64,000 bases of DNA, taken from Thelonectria olida. Its lineage: Eukaryota > Ascomycota > Sordariomycetes > Hypocreales > Nectriaceae. The notes beneath the pieces were generated by a model. It was not told where the DNA came from and did no database searches. It was given only the letters and a program-made list of their open reading frames with translations. The stretch is from assembly GCA_020736575.1 (NCBI GenBank), contig JAGPYM010000006.1, positions 1,302,001 through 1,366,000 on the forward strand, in the 5' to 3' direction. Shown one piece after another: positions 43,134 to 54,376 of this stretch (position 1 is its first letter; each line of letters begins with the position of its first letter). A program made the position numbers and the translations under genes.

Positions 43134-46049
43134 TCACACTGCTCTGCTGCGGCGCGCAAGGGCTCCCATGTCGAGGTTAATAACAGGTCGAGGAATCTCC
43201 ACGCTGCGACTGGGCATTCTTCCACCAGGAGTGTTTGGATGAGCCACGTTGACTCGCCCATTTCTAGTCATAATTCGTGGAGGTGTCTCGTCGGAATCAG
43301 ATGAGTCGGAGTCGGGACCATCGTAATCCGCAAGTCGAGCAAAGTAATCGGCGAGGCCGTCCACACTAGGCGTGCCCACTACCACATCGTAGCGCGGGGG
43401 AGGTGTCACCGCCCCGGATTCTAGCGAGTCAGGGTTGCTATCCATCGCTGGCGGGGGCGCCACATCATCCTCAAAGGCCGGCGGGTTAAAGCTGGGAACT
43501 CTCAGCAGATGGATCGGGCGGGGATCCTGTTGTCCGTGGATGTGTGCGGCTTGCGGCGGTGCGGGGAGATTGTCCTGGTTGCGGCCTGAGAGTGATCCAG
43601 TCGAAGAACTCGGCGAAACGTCGGTGGGAACACACGTCGCATCGGGGCATCCGCAGCTAGACTGAAAGGTGGCGGATGGGTGAGATGGACCCGAGTATGC
43701 TGGAAGGTTGGTGTTGGCATGAGTGGCTCGGCAGTTGAGAACAGTAAATGGCGAATCGATGCTGATCTCAAAGTGACGGCGCCGTTTACCAGTAGGGTCC
43801 TCGGGATCGACACGGCTGATACGCATCACCACCTGTCTACTGTTAGCATTGTACAAGTGAGAAATAAGCAGTTCAGAAAATACCTTTATCCAGTGGTACA
43901 CGTTAACATTCTTCCAACTACAGTCAGGGTGAAGTCTCAGGCTCCTGTCCTTGGCCATCGTCTCGCAAGTCGGGATTTGCACGTTGGCTTCAATCTCGGT
44001 TGCACCCCAAAAGGTCTCCAGTCCCAGATCCAGTTGTCCGAGTAGATTGTCTGAAGGAGAGGGGAGTGGCTGGGCTGTGACTTGTCGCCTTGCCGCGTCG
44101 ACAGCCCGTCGGCGAGCCGCAGCTTCGCGGGCCTCACGGCGTTGCTCGGGGGTAAGCTCGCCACCTCGAGTAAATCGCAAGTCAGAATCCTCGTATTCAG
44201 GTGCCAATGGCTTGCCAGCCGTCTTCTCCAAGAGCAAAATCTTGCGGCCAGGCTCCTTTCGAGTAACACGCTTGTCGTTAGTCCAGTACTCGATAGACTC
44301 GGTTGCAAAGACCTTGAGCTTGTGGATCTGGACCTTGGCTAGGGGGGTAAGCTTGAAAGCGATGGGGATCTTGCTGCCGATAGGAAAGCTCTTTCCAGAG
44401 ATGATGATGTCGTAATGCAGTTGATCCTCCCACTGTCGGCTGATGGAGATGGGCTCTGACATTTCAAGAGACAATTGGTCGGGAACTCGGACGATGGACA
44501 GCTCCTTGGTGCCGTGGAGGTTGGGCTTGAAGGCGCCGGCTCGATCAACGGTGGCCTGGAGCTCCCAGATGACGGAGCCGAATGGAAGCTTTGTAGTCTC
44601 GAGCTGGTGGTGGTCGATCGGGAGTTCGAAGGAGTAGTCGTAGACACCAGGATAAAACACCTTGTAGCCCTTGACTTGAGTGTGTGAGGCAATTGGGCTG
44701 TCGTCCTTCTGGAAGCTGCGGGATTGATTGCTCTGCAGCGAAAGGCGCTTCATCTCCTTGGCGGTCAGGTTGGTGCGGTGCGACGAAACAGAGTTGGAGT
44801 GGTTCGATCGGTTGGTCAGGCTGGTTGAACTGGTACTCGCGTTGGAGTTTAGAGGGTTACCCTTCAATTGATATGTGCACTGGTTTCCATAATCGGATTC
44901 CCAGCCATTGTGCATGGCATTGTAAAAGGTAAGAACCTGGGTGCGTAGGCTCTCCTCCTCATACTCGTCTTGCTTCAGAGGCGGGATACCTTCGGGCCAC
45001 TCAGTGCGGGCGCGACCGACCAACTTGAGTTGAACTGCCTTGATCTTTACATTCTTAGTGATGCGCAGCTGTAGCTTGCCTCGAAGAAGAGCAGTGCCAG
45101 TGTTGCCATCGCGGTGGCGATTGTTCTCGTGCTCGAAACCAGAAAGGAAAATATTTTGCTCGGCGAGAAGAATAGAACATGAGACTCCCGAGCCGGAGGC
45201 GACAGGCTTGGGGAGTTCCACCACAGTTGAAGTGGAGACGGGTTTTCTTTGCGGGCCACCGATGAGTTGGTGAGGATTGGGCACCGGAAAGCCGCCATGC
45301 ATGGCGGGGTTTGCTAAGCGGGCCGTCATGTCGGATTGTGTGTTGTTGGAAAGAGTTTGTGTTGATGAAGAAGTTGTGGTATGCGTTAAATCATGTGCTG
45401 GATCCTCGGAGCGGATGTCGTCATATGCAGGCGGGGCCCCGGTCGCACTTTCCCCAGTTGCGCCGTTTGCGCCAACAGTAGTGGCAGGTGCCCAAGTCGC
45501 GCGACCCGAACCAGAAAGAGCGGGCGGGGTGACCTCGGGAGAGTCAGCTGCCGAATTATTGGCCGGAGTCTCTTGAGATGAAGAGGAGGAGGAGGATGAG
45601 GAAGACGGTGAAGATGAAGATGATGCTTCAGCAGCAGTGCCGGGAAGATTGCCGTTGCTGGAAAACGCTCCAAGAAGCTTCCCAATTACAGACTCTCGGG
45701 TTTGTCTGGGTCTCTCGGCTCGTCGGCGATTGCGAGACTTTGCTGCCTTCCGCTTCTCGTTGTAAAAAGAGTCTCCGGGCTGTAGCGAGGGAGTTTGACG
45801 TTTGGGAGGGGGAGATCGAGGCTGGTTCTCTGGTCGAAGTTCCCTAGGGATGTAGCCAGATGGGTAGCTGACGATGTGAATGGCTTGTGGACGAGCCCTT
45901 CGAGGTCCAATCAAGGGAGTTGGAAAGCGAGCACTATTCAACGATGACGACTTCTTCTTGTGAAGACGAGGTCGGTAATAGATATTTGAGTGTGCGGTGA
46001 GCCAGTTGGAGCGACGTTGCTTCTCGATAGACTCTGCTGGTGCTGTCAT
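43134..46049 (-). CDS. Alpha-arrestin (Aly/ART-type Rsp5 adaptor)
   Basis: Arrestin-related trafficking adaptor that links plasma-membrane transporters to the Nedd4/Rsp5 ubiquitin ligase for endocytosis. Two exons, 43884..46049 and 43134..43832; intron 51 bp (GTATTT..GACAG, branch GCTAAC); product 954 aa. Residues 1-270 are disordered, with a Ser run (~143-158) and the first PPxY motif (PPAY, 206-209). The arrestin fold spans roughly 290-810: VSCSILLAEQNIFLSGFE, GKLQLRITKNVKIKAVQLKL, VFYPGVYDYSFELPIDHH, then LHYDIIISGKSFPIGSKIPI. The second PPxY (PPRY, 867-870) lies in the acidic/Pro-rich tail. PPxY motifs bind Rsp5 WW domains. I start at the ATG before TAPAESIEKQ; the frame is open upstream only to a TTG. 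The family resembles yeast Aly1/Aly2 more than PalF or CreD, by recall. Confidence 0.86.
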   Translation of the reverse strand: MTAPAESIEKQRRSNWLTAHSNIYYRPRLHKKKSSSLNSARFPTPLIGPRRARPQAIHIVSYPSGYIPRELRPENQPRSPPPKRQTPSLQPGDSFYNEKRKAAKSRNRRRAERPRQTRESVIGKLLGAFSSNGNLPGTAAEASSSSSPSSSSSSSSSSQETPANNSAADSPEVTPPALSGSGRATWAPATTVGANGATGESATGAPPAYDDIRSEDPAHDLTHTTTSSSTQTLSNNTQSDMTARLANPAMHGGFPVPNPHQLIGGPQRKPVSTSTVVELPKPVASGSGVSCSILLAEQNIFLSGFEHENNRHRDGNTGTALLRGKLQLRITKNVKIKAVQLKLVGRARTEWPEGIPPLKQDEYEEESLRTQVLTFYNAMHNGWESDYGNQCTYQLKGNPLNSNASTSSTSLTNRSNHSNSVSSHRTNLTAKEMKRLSLQSNQSRSFQKDDSPIASHTQVKGYKVFYPGVYDYSFELPIDHHQLETTKLPFGSVIWELQATVDRAGAFKPNLHGTKELSIVRVPDQLSLEMSEPISISRQWEDQLHYDIIISGKSFPIGSKIPIAFKLTPLAKVQIHKLKVFATESIEYWTNDKRVTRKEPGRKILLLEKTAGKPLAPEYEDSDLRFTRGGELTPEQRREAREAAARRRAVDAARRQVTAQPLPSPSDNLLGQLDLGLETFWGATEIEANVQIPTCETMAKDRSLRLHPDCSWKNVNVYHWIKVFSELLISHLYNANSRQVVMRISRVDPEDPTGKRRRHFEISIDSPFTVLNCRATHANTNLPAYSGPSHPSATFQSSCGCPDATCVPTDVSPSSSTGSLSGRNQDNLPAPPQAAHIHGQQDPRPIHLLRVPSFNPPAFEDDVAPPPAMDSNPDSLESGAVTPPPRYDVVVGTPSVDGLADYFARLADYDGPDSDSSDSDETPPRIMTRNGRVNVAHPNTPGGRMPSRSVEIPRPVINLDMGALARRSRAV

Positions 46050-49000
46050 GGTGGTCAACGTTTGTGCGGGTGTAAGTGCCCAGCCGGTGAGCAACAGAAA
46101 CGCCAAAACTTGATTATGCCAGGGAGGGGGAGAACAAGAGAAAAGAAGGCTGAGACCAAGGTTTAATAAGTTCTTGGAGTATCTCAAGAGATGGGAGGGT
46201 CAATGCAAGGGTGGGCATGAGCGGCTTCGCGCGCGCAAGGGAGGGTGTGTTGGGCTTATAACCAAGGCAAAAAGCAACGACAAAGTACAGCCGTCGAGTA
46301 AAGCGGGACCCGTCAAACAATGGAAACTATTTAGGTCTCCATTATATTTTAAAAAAGGGTGTGCGAAGGAGGCGGGGGACTCAAGAGAGACGGTGTGTGT
46401 AGCGTCGATGGGGCGGCGGGAGGGGGAAGCACAGGACAAACAACAACCCCAGGCTAATAAGATGCTATATGCGCTGGCACAAGACAGAGCTGAATGTGCG
46501 AGCGAGTGTGAGGGTATCCGCAGGACAGACAAGGACGGGGAACTTGGGGAGAGCCAATCGACCAGTCTGGGCAGCGATGACGAGGACCAGGGGTCTGGAG
46601 CAAGAGGCGGGCTGTTAGTGCCAGACGTTGTTGTTTGGCGGCGCTGGGTAAATGGGGTGGAGAGTGGGAAAAGTGCGGGCAGGCGAGCAGGGGTTGATTA
46701 ATCCGCGAGCAGGGATCAACATGTTGAGTGAGGAGGAGGTGAGAGAAGAGTGATGAGAGGTCATGATGAAAGCGTGTGCATTGGTGTGAAGTGGAGATGA
46801 GACGAGAACGAGGCGGAAGAGAGAGGATTGCTTTTTCTTCTCCTTGCATGGTTATGGGCAAATCGGCATCAAGATCGTGAGGAAAGACGACAACAATCCA
46901 AGAAGAGGTCTCTCAAGAGGGCCATGGAAACAAGGAAATGGCCGAAACAAGCAACACCAATGCCATCATTGTCGAGACTCTTGGACCAGGGTGTGCGTAA
47001 GGGTGTGAGAACTAAAAGGACGAAACAAACACAGAACTATTCGTGCAAGTTCGAATTTTGCCCAAGAACGACAAAGAGAAAGAGCAACAAAAAAAAAAAA
47101 AAAGCACGTACCTTCTTACATGGGAGAATCCGAAACGAAGCTCTGATGATGTATTTCGGCCAGGGCGTGTTTTGAAGCTTATGGCCGGGCGCTCAGGTGG
47201 AGCGAGCTGTAAACTGCGTCTTCTGGACAAACGGAGTGAACGCTGAGTCGAGAGTGAATGAGATGAGATTGAGAGCGCTCGAGCCAACGGGCGAAATCTC
47301 TCAGGCGTTTGGCTTTCTTTTTCTCACGGAAGAGGCTTTTGATGCGTTGGGGAGTTTGGCGAATAGACGCCCAATTCACGCAAAAGGTCGGCGGCGCGTA
47401 AGCAAACCCGACAAATGAACGATCGATGATGACGGAGGAGTGAGTGAAGTGGCGGGCGGTAAACAGCACAGGCGGATGAGAAGAGCCGAGCTGGAGGATG
47501 GATTACTCCCAATCAGGAATACCGTCAACAACAAAATCCTGTCCGTCTCGACTCTGGTGAGAACTTGCAAGGCTCTGAAAGTCTGCTTCGAGGCGAGCCA
47601 AGGAATCAGGTCTTGAGACAAGGGAACAACAGCACGGATCAGCGATGAGCTGACGGATTGATTGCTCTCTGTCTCTCACTATATTCGTATTGCACTCGGC
47701 TGAGATCTGAGACCGGAGAGGGCGATGAAGCGGCGGCCGGGAAAATGGCGTGAAGCCGGGGTCGGTTGCGGTGGGAAATAGACGGACGGGGGACTGGGGT
47801 CGTGCTAAGAATAAAGGAAAAACGTCTAGAAGGCGGCCTAGGTCGATGGACGTGCTGAAACTGAAAGCAGTTGTCCGGCCGGTCGCAGAGATAGACTGAG
47901 AAGTGGGTAGTCGTGGTTGATGATGAGAGTCGGTAGTTAAGTTAGTCGACTCGTTTTAATGAAACCACCGATTGATGAGTAAACCCTTCTCGTAGCATTC
48001 CCGTCACTGCCAGGGTCCGAGAGGCGACTGATTGACAGATGGGAGGGCGGGAAGAAGGGAAGTGATGGAGGGGATGAAGATGGAGACGAAGATGCAAAAA
48101 CGAGCTGCAAGGACAGCGTTGATTATTATTCTTTTTGGGCCGTCTTCGTGCATTCACCTCGTCATCTGCGTCCAGCTCCAGTCTTTCCTGTTGCTTGTCC
48201 GCCCTAAGCCCAGCTCAGCCGCTGCCCAGTCGAGACCAGCCTGCTTTTGCTTTGCTTCGCCGAGCCTAGGGGCGAAGACTGTTTGGGCAGTTCGGCATGT
48301 ACGAGAGGTACGGACGCACACACACATCGGAGGGCACGGCAACCCAAGATGGAATCAACCTCTTAGGTCTGACTCGATGGTTACAGTTCAAACGATTCAG
48401 CGGGGATCCGTTGCCGCTCGCAAGCCTATTGGACCCTCAGACTGTTCCCTTGCCAGTTCTGCCTGGCTGTGTTCTTTTCACAATCTCCATGCGGATGGAC
48501 ATGCAAGATACGCTGACGCGGCCGTGAACTCGGGTTTCGAGACATGTCCCAAGTCAAAAGCTACGCAATGCGTTGAGGCTGACGACCCTGCTCTGCCTGG
48601 TGAGAGTGTTTCTTGGCCCAGGCGTATTGAAAGACTCTCGGTACCGCCCAATGGAATGGGCCATGGAGGCGTGGTCACGCTCTGCTCACAACTCACCTCA
48701 CCTTGGCTTCGTCTGCCACGGCACAAACCAATTGTGACTTGTCATGTCATGGAACGGGAACGGAGAAAAAAAGAGTCATCCATGGATCCCTGTGGAGGGC
48801 ATGGACGTGCCGATCAGACGGTACCTCGAATGAGTCCCAATCCCGGGATGCCGTGGACGCCGATACGGCGAATGAGAATTCAATAACAAATTCCTTGATT
48901 GCTGTTGGACTTGGGAATAAACATACGAAGTACGTAGGTACATGCTGGAGCACTCCATTCAGGGCTGGAGATCCATCTTCGCTCCCAGTCACTTGGGAAC

Positions 49001-52000
49001 CCTTGAAGATGCCGAACCGGCCCCGCGCTGTGCATGAGGCTTTGCTTGCCGCTAGCAATGAGGATGACGGAGGGGGAAAGACGTCGGGTGCCAGCACAAC
49101 AAGCTTCCATCGTCTGGGCAGGGGCGAAAAGAAGGCTGTTCCCGCCTTCATGGGTAAATCGGAAGTTGTCGTCGTAACCTGACGGCGGCGCCACCTCGCA
49201 TCGGTTCCCCTTGTCTGAAAGACGCACATCCATCCATTCAAACGGTCCATTCATTGTGTGCCGTTTTACTCTGCGGTGGCGGGAACTGAATCAAAGAATC
49301 GGTGTGGAAATGAACGTCTTTGTTTGCAATCTCGTCAAGCGGGAGTGGCTTCCAGGATGAAGCCTGTGCTTTCATGGCAGATCGATGAAGGGTTCCCGAA
49401 GGAATGAGTTGGCATTGAGGGGGATCGGCTCAAACGGGAACAAGAATACGCATGTATGGTTACGTTACCGTCCCGTATCCAATGCCTCTGTCCATGAGAC
49501 ACTGGATAGGACACGAAGGAGTCTTGGTAGTGTACCCGAACCGGTATGTGATATGGAGTTGATGATGAGATCTCTTGGTGGGCCGTGCTGCTGGGGATCC
49601 TTCCTGCGCCCAGGGTTGTCTGTCTGACTGCGTCACACATCTCTCTCTCTTCCGGCGTCTTGGTCGATCTTGTCTCACAGTCACAGCCTTCTCCCGAGTC
49701 TGCCGTTGGTGCCGGCCAACAGCTTAATCTGATTCCAGATTTGACATCTGCATCTAACTTGGTCGATAGCTCTACCTATCCGTACACAGCCGCCCATCGT
49801 CGGTAGCAGCCGTTTGATCCAACTCACGTGCCGGGTATTCCGGGAGCGGGAAGTCGATGCCGGCGCGTAATGCATAACGAAAGACTCGTTGAACTAGGTT
49901 TCAACATGCGATAAAGAAGTCGAGAGCAATGATGCGGTCTGGCCTTGCGACTGGCCAGCCTCTCCGCTTGGGCTTGTCTGACCGTACGTGCAACACGGGA
50001 GTGCTGTGATGGGTATCCCGGGATGCGTTCAGGATAGGGCTAGTTGATTATCACGTTGATCTGACCAACGCAGCAACAGTTAATATAAAGAACAAAAATA
50101 AAATAAAGTAAGGGACTCGGAGATGGGCTCCAGTAATTATCCCGTGAACAGGCAGCCGCTTGGACACCGGGTTTGCCTTTACTTCGAACTTGTTCCATCA
50201 ACCAGACGATTGCCTGAACCACGGCCAAGGAAGCAGGAATTCAGGATATCCATGTTTCAGAGTCGTCCGCCTGTCTCAAATTTCCCGGTTTTAGAGCGTC
50301 CCGAGGGGCCAAAAGGTCCCTTGTGGGGGCTTCTCTATGAGTGAAGCGCTGGTTGACGACGAGAAAATAATGAAAAGAAAATCAAACAAAAACACCACTA
50401 AGACGTTTTCGCAGCATGGGCGCGAGAGAAGAAGCAGGGCTTCCAAGGACGAAGGGAAGCAATCTACAGTCTGGTCCACGGTCCACCTAATTAGAGCTGC
50501 CAACTCATCCATTGTCGCCGATCATAAAGTATATGTTGCTTTTGTGCCTTGGATCTTGTACAAAAAGACAGGCATCGCCCGGTCTTGACATGAACATCAC
50601 CATCGACAGCATAACAGCCTCGAACTCGTTTCCCAGCGACGGCTTAACGAGGCGGTTTTATCATCGACGACACGGGCATCTCCCCTGCTCGTCGTTCCTG
50701 TCTGGCTGCGATCGAAGATGTAGATCTCGCTCATCCTGAGGCTTGGGACCAGAACTGGATGCGTTGTACAATCCGAGGCCGTGCGTTATGTTGCGGTTCG
50801 CACACAAGGCATGAAAGAAGCTAAAAGATGAAGCCTAACACTCAAAAATCCCTCCAACGCATCATGATGATGATGATGCTGCTAAGTGAGGAAGACCAGT
50901 CAATGCGTGCAGCCCAACGCGCCAAACTCTACAGCTTCTCGAAACGTGCTCGCTCATTTCAGAGGCCATCTCGCCAAAGGAACTTATTAACGTTCGAAGC
51001 CCGTCCAGCCACCGCGGTCGACCTGGCCTGTGTGTCCGTTGTTGAAACGTTGACGCTGCCCGTTCTTCGGTCATGACCGTGATTGACCATGGACCGGCGG
51101 CGTCACGGCCTAGACCGGGGTCCCCGGCCGCCTTCAAAATCACTGCAGGGGATCGGCGAGCTGTGAGGTCATCTTTGCAACATGGAATTCTGTCGGTCGG
51201 GTTTATTTTTTTATTTTTTTTACGCCATGGGCTGTGGGTGTTCGGGTGACCTTTGGCTGTGTCTTGGTTGGTTGATCGCATGATGCTCCAGAGACAAAGT
51301 GATCTGAAAGCATGAAGGTTTCCTTATCTTTGGGTGTCGAGTGTGAGCAAGTCAGCTGAAAAAGGATGTCTCACGATTGAACTCCCCCGTGATGGTTTCA
51401 ATATGCAACCGCATCGAGGAATGCGAAAGTCACTCTCCCGTTGCGGGGGAATCGGGGGCGCATCTTGGCATTGCATTGTGACACAACCTTGGCCATTCAT
51501 TGTGTGACATTGAATTCCTCCTAAGACGGTTTCTGCTTTGTTAGTCGTCCAACTTTGAGTTGCGCCTCCTACCCGCTTCGGCATGGAACTCGCCATTTAA
51601 CTCAACCTGTATCTATGTGGCGCCTCCAACTCAACCGTCCGCGTGCGCCTCGGTGCGCACATCGTGGTGTCCATCTGCAAGGCCAAGATGAGCGGATGAA
51701 GCCCGAAGAGGCCAATGGCCCTGTCAATCCGGCAGCGAAAAACAGAGCTAAACGAAGCCGGCAGATCTGCGTATCAGATGGTGGTTGTTAAATCTCTACC
51801 TAGTTATCCACAATGTTGCATTTTTGTGTGCGACTTGGCTTCTTGCAAATGGACGGCTCCCGGCTTCGGCGTGTGTCGGCGAACACACTGCATCTTCAGT
51901 CGTGCAGTCAGCTCATCACGTCGAAACGAAGCTACTGTAAGGCCTAGAAAAGAACTCATCCGTCATCTGATCTATCCGAATTGCCGACCTAGATCCTCGC

Positions 52001-52715
52001 CCGCTCCTATCACCGGCGTTGGCGCCCATCCGCCCCCGTTGGCCGGCGCTCCGTCCGTTCCGCATCCCTCGCCGGGTGGATGCCGAGCGAGCCATTTCTC
52101 TCGGCTGATAATTTTTTTTCTTTTTTCTTTTGTCTTTAATATATGCACACATGCGAATATTTCGCTCGCCAAAGGAATAAAGTGGTTTGTGGGCTTTTGT
52201 TTTTCGCTCACCGTACTTTTACGCACATTGTTTCCTGATGGACCCTTGTATATGAGTTCATTATCGCGAGCAGTTTGCCTTTCAAGCCTGCCTGAAAAGC
52301 TGACATGCGCCTCCACCGACCGTCTTCCCGAGTGGCTTGAAGATGACTAGATAGTCCATTGGTTGACTACGTGTTTGCGTGTAAGCATGCGTTGCCGTCT
52401 ATGAGTGTGACAATGCACGAGGTTGGGGTGAAATCACATCCAGCCAACCAACCAATTCAGCAGGATACATGCAAGCCATTATAGACATGGGCATGGACAT
52501 GGACATGGACGGCAAAGTGTATTCGTGGTTTCTCATCTAGTTAGTCGTAGTCACTTCACACAAGGCGTCTCAGCCGAAGACTATCAGTACTCTCCTCGCC
52601 CACTGCATGTATAGGTTGACTATGCGGTAACTCACCTTAGCCATGCAAGATCCTTACTTACCGCATTGTAAAGCACAACGTGACAGCTTAGGGCCTATAC
52701 TGCCTTTGTATGCTG
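46050..52715. other. Gene-poor interval
   Basis: 6.7 kb without a supported gene. The part next to 46050 is the arrestin promoter and probably a long 5' leader. ORFs such as 48032..48886 (284 codons, TTG-started, on plus) lack any motif. Low-complexity items: a 15-base A-run (47089..47103), poly-T/TTTATTTTTTT near 51210..51221 and 52111..52130, and an ATGGAC repeat (52484..52511). Confidence 0.5.
52484..52511. repeat. 6-bp ATGGAC tandem repeat
   Basis: GACATG GGCATG GACATG GACATG GAC, four to five near-identical hexamers in non-coding DNA downstream of the HeLo-like gene. Confidence 0.8.
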
Positions 52716-53197
52716 CTACTTAGCTTTAAATGTCCCGTTCGTAGCCGCCGTGATCCTATTGACAGAACTCTGCGCCCCGGCCACGCTGGTCTTCGGGTCC
52801 AATCTTCGAGCCGTGATCATTCCCTTGACTAGTTACGAACCACGTGTTAGCCTATCAGAGTGAGCATGCATAGTCGACTCGACTAGAACCCACGCTCATC
52901 AATGTCAGCGACCATGCCCGCAAGTTCCCGAGCCGTTTGGGCTTTTTGACTCTCGCTGAGGCGAAGCTGGTGGTCGAGCGACTGCTTGGACGAGCAGTGC
53001 TGATCCGCTCCGAACGAGCGACCCCATTGCTGCATTTTGCTCTTCAAGTCTCGCATCTTGGCCTCGCTGATGAGGTCTTTCGTGGCGTCCTTGCTTAGGC
53101 CAACATACGCGCCAAATAGAACGTCAAACGCGTTCATGCATGCTTGGAACAAGACGTGAAGGTGAGTGGTGGTTGTCGTACTGCCGATGCAAGACAT
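52716..53197 (-). CDS. Small HeLo-like N-terminal-domain protein, spliced
   Basis: Two exons, 52894..53197 and 52716..52828, with a 65-bp intron (GTGGGT..ACTAG, branch GCTAAC 20 nt before the acceptor); 138 aa. Without splicing the ORF stops after 104 aa at ERGF; splicing converts VADIDE|RGF to VADIDE|LKGMITARRL and the frame closes at a TAG. Residues ~13-100 (HLHVLFQACMNAFDVLF, DLKSKMQQWGRSFGAD, SLDHQLRL) show the F-x2-C-x3-F, +-L-x-x-W-G and SLDxxLR pattern of the helical N-terminal domains of fungal HeLo-like/NLR-associated proteins. The 36-residue tail ends AGAQSSVNRITAATNG-TFKAK. It ends where those proteins normally continue into effector, NB or ankyrin parts, so it may be a stand-alone domain protein or a truncated relic. 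Function unknown; a role in heterokaryon-type incompatibility is only inference. Confidence 0.5.
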
Positions 53198-54376
53198 GAT
53201 GGCTAAAGTGTATGATATTTATGTCGGTCAACTTTTGATGTATCTAGGTGTGTTTTAAAGAATTTATTGAAGAAAGGAATGCTGAATTTCTCTTCGCAAA
53301 ATTGGTAGATATAGATGTGCTCAGATGATTCAGAATTGAGCCATTGGTGATACTCAGCCATGAGGTACAGACATACGAGTTGGCAACACTAACATGATGT
53401 GATCCGAGCAATGAAAGATGAGGCTCTGCAATCAATCTATTTTCAGCATAAAGCCCCAAAGGCCTATCCATCTCACCAACTGTATTGTCATTGAAGAACA
53501 CATATTGGTCTCTAGGGTAACCTGGCATCTACAAGAAGCTGTGAATAGTCGTCTTGCACGTGATCTTTAGTCTTGTCTTGTGTTTCGATTGTGCAATCAG
53601 TATCTTCTATCATTCTTGAAATGATTTAGGAGTGGCTATTAACGGAAGAGAGTGGCTCGTCGATAGGATGTGAGCCACATGTGCCCATATCTCGAGATGG
53701 TTCAATAACCGCCCTAGGGCGTTGTCTTCAACGTGTAATCCATGACTCACCCGGCCAATATTGCGACACCGGCTCACTACAAAACGAAAAAGGAACATTC
53801 CATCGCAACCCATTGGCGCATCTTGCGCATCAATAACATAATCGACACCCAATCAGTGTCCTTGGGAAGTCCCTGCCCTACCGATAGGGTTGAGCTCCGG
53901 CGGCTCTGCCGACATGAACTTATGCCCATTTCAGCCTCAACGCATGCAGCTTCTATGCTACATACCCCCCTTCTTGGCCTCACCGACCTCGCCGTGCGAG
54001 GAGCTCACACCCAGTCAGATAGCTTCTGCTCACTCTTTGACATGGCAAGGGCGTAGGGGGCGTGCGGGGTGACCGGCTACGAACCCGGTCAAGGCAATGT
54101 TCAGCGATGCAATGGAGGAAATCAACACCGAGGGCTCTCATATCTCTTCCCGAAAAGCGTCTAGTTCGTCGGATCTCGTCGCCATGTGCTATGAAAAAAT
54201 CTGGCAGAGGCTCCGATGCGGAGCCTGACTCCACCCCCCCGGCGGACGGGTTGTGTCTATATCAACTTGGGGCCCTGGTGGATGAGACTGAGCTTGGGAG
54301 GTTGAATCTTGAGCTCGTTTTAGCATTCCGGTGAGAGCCAACTTCCGACAAGACAGAATAGAGATTCATAATTGGC
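53198..54376. other. Intergenic between HeLo-like gene and MFS gene
   Basis: 1.2 kb. Several short minus-strand ORFs (53244..53528, ATG-started, 94 codons; 53610..53852; 53980..54234) follow each other, but none is recognisable and no splice sites join them. They may be relics of a longer minus-strand gene. The end nearest 54376 is the MFS promoter. Confidence 0.4.

Noticed and set aside
43884..46187. Arrestin start at 46187 with a signal-peptide-like N-terminus
   Set aside because: The apparent first residue is a TTG; the first ATG in frame is at 46049, after the hydrophobic stretch.
48032..48886. 284-codon ORF on plus
   Set aside because: Starts at TTG, has no domain, odd composition and no splice support.
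54062..54090. tRNA-like GGTTCGAA-type box (GGCTACGAACCCGGTC)
   Set aside because: No acceptor stem, D-arm or anticodon arm could be folded around it.
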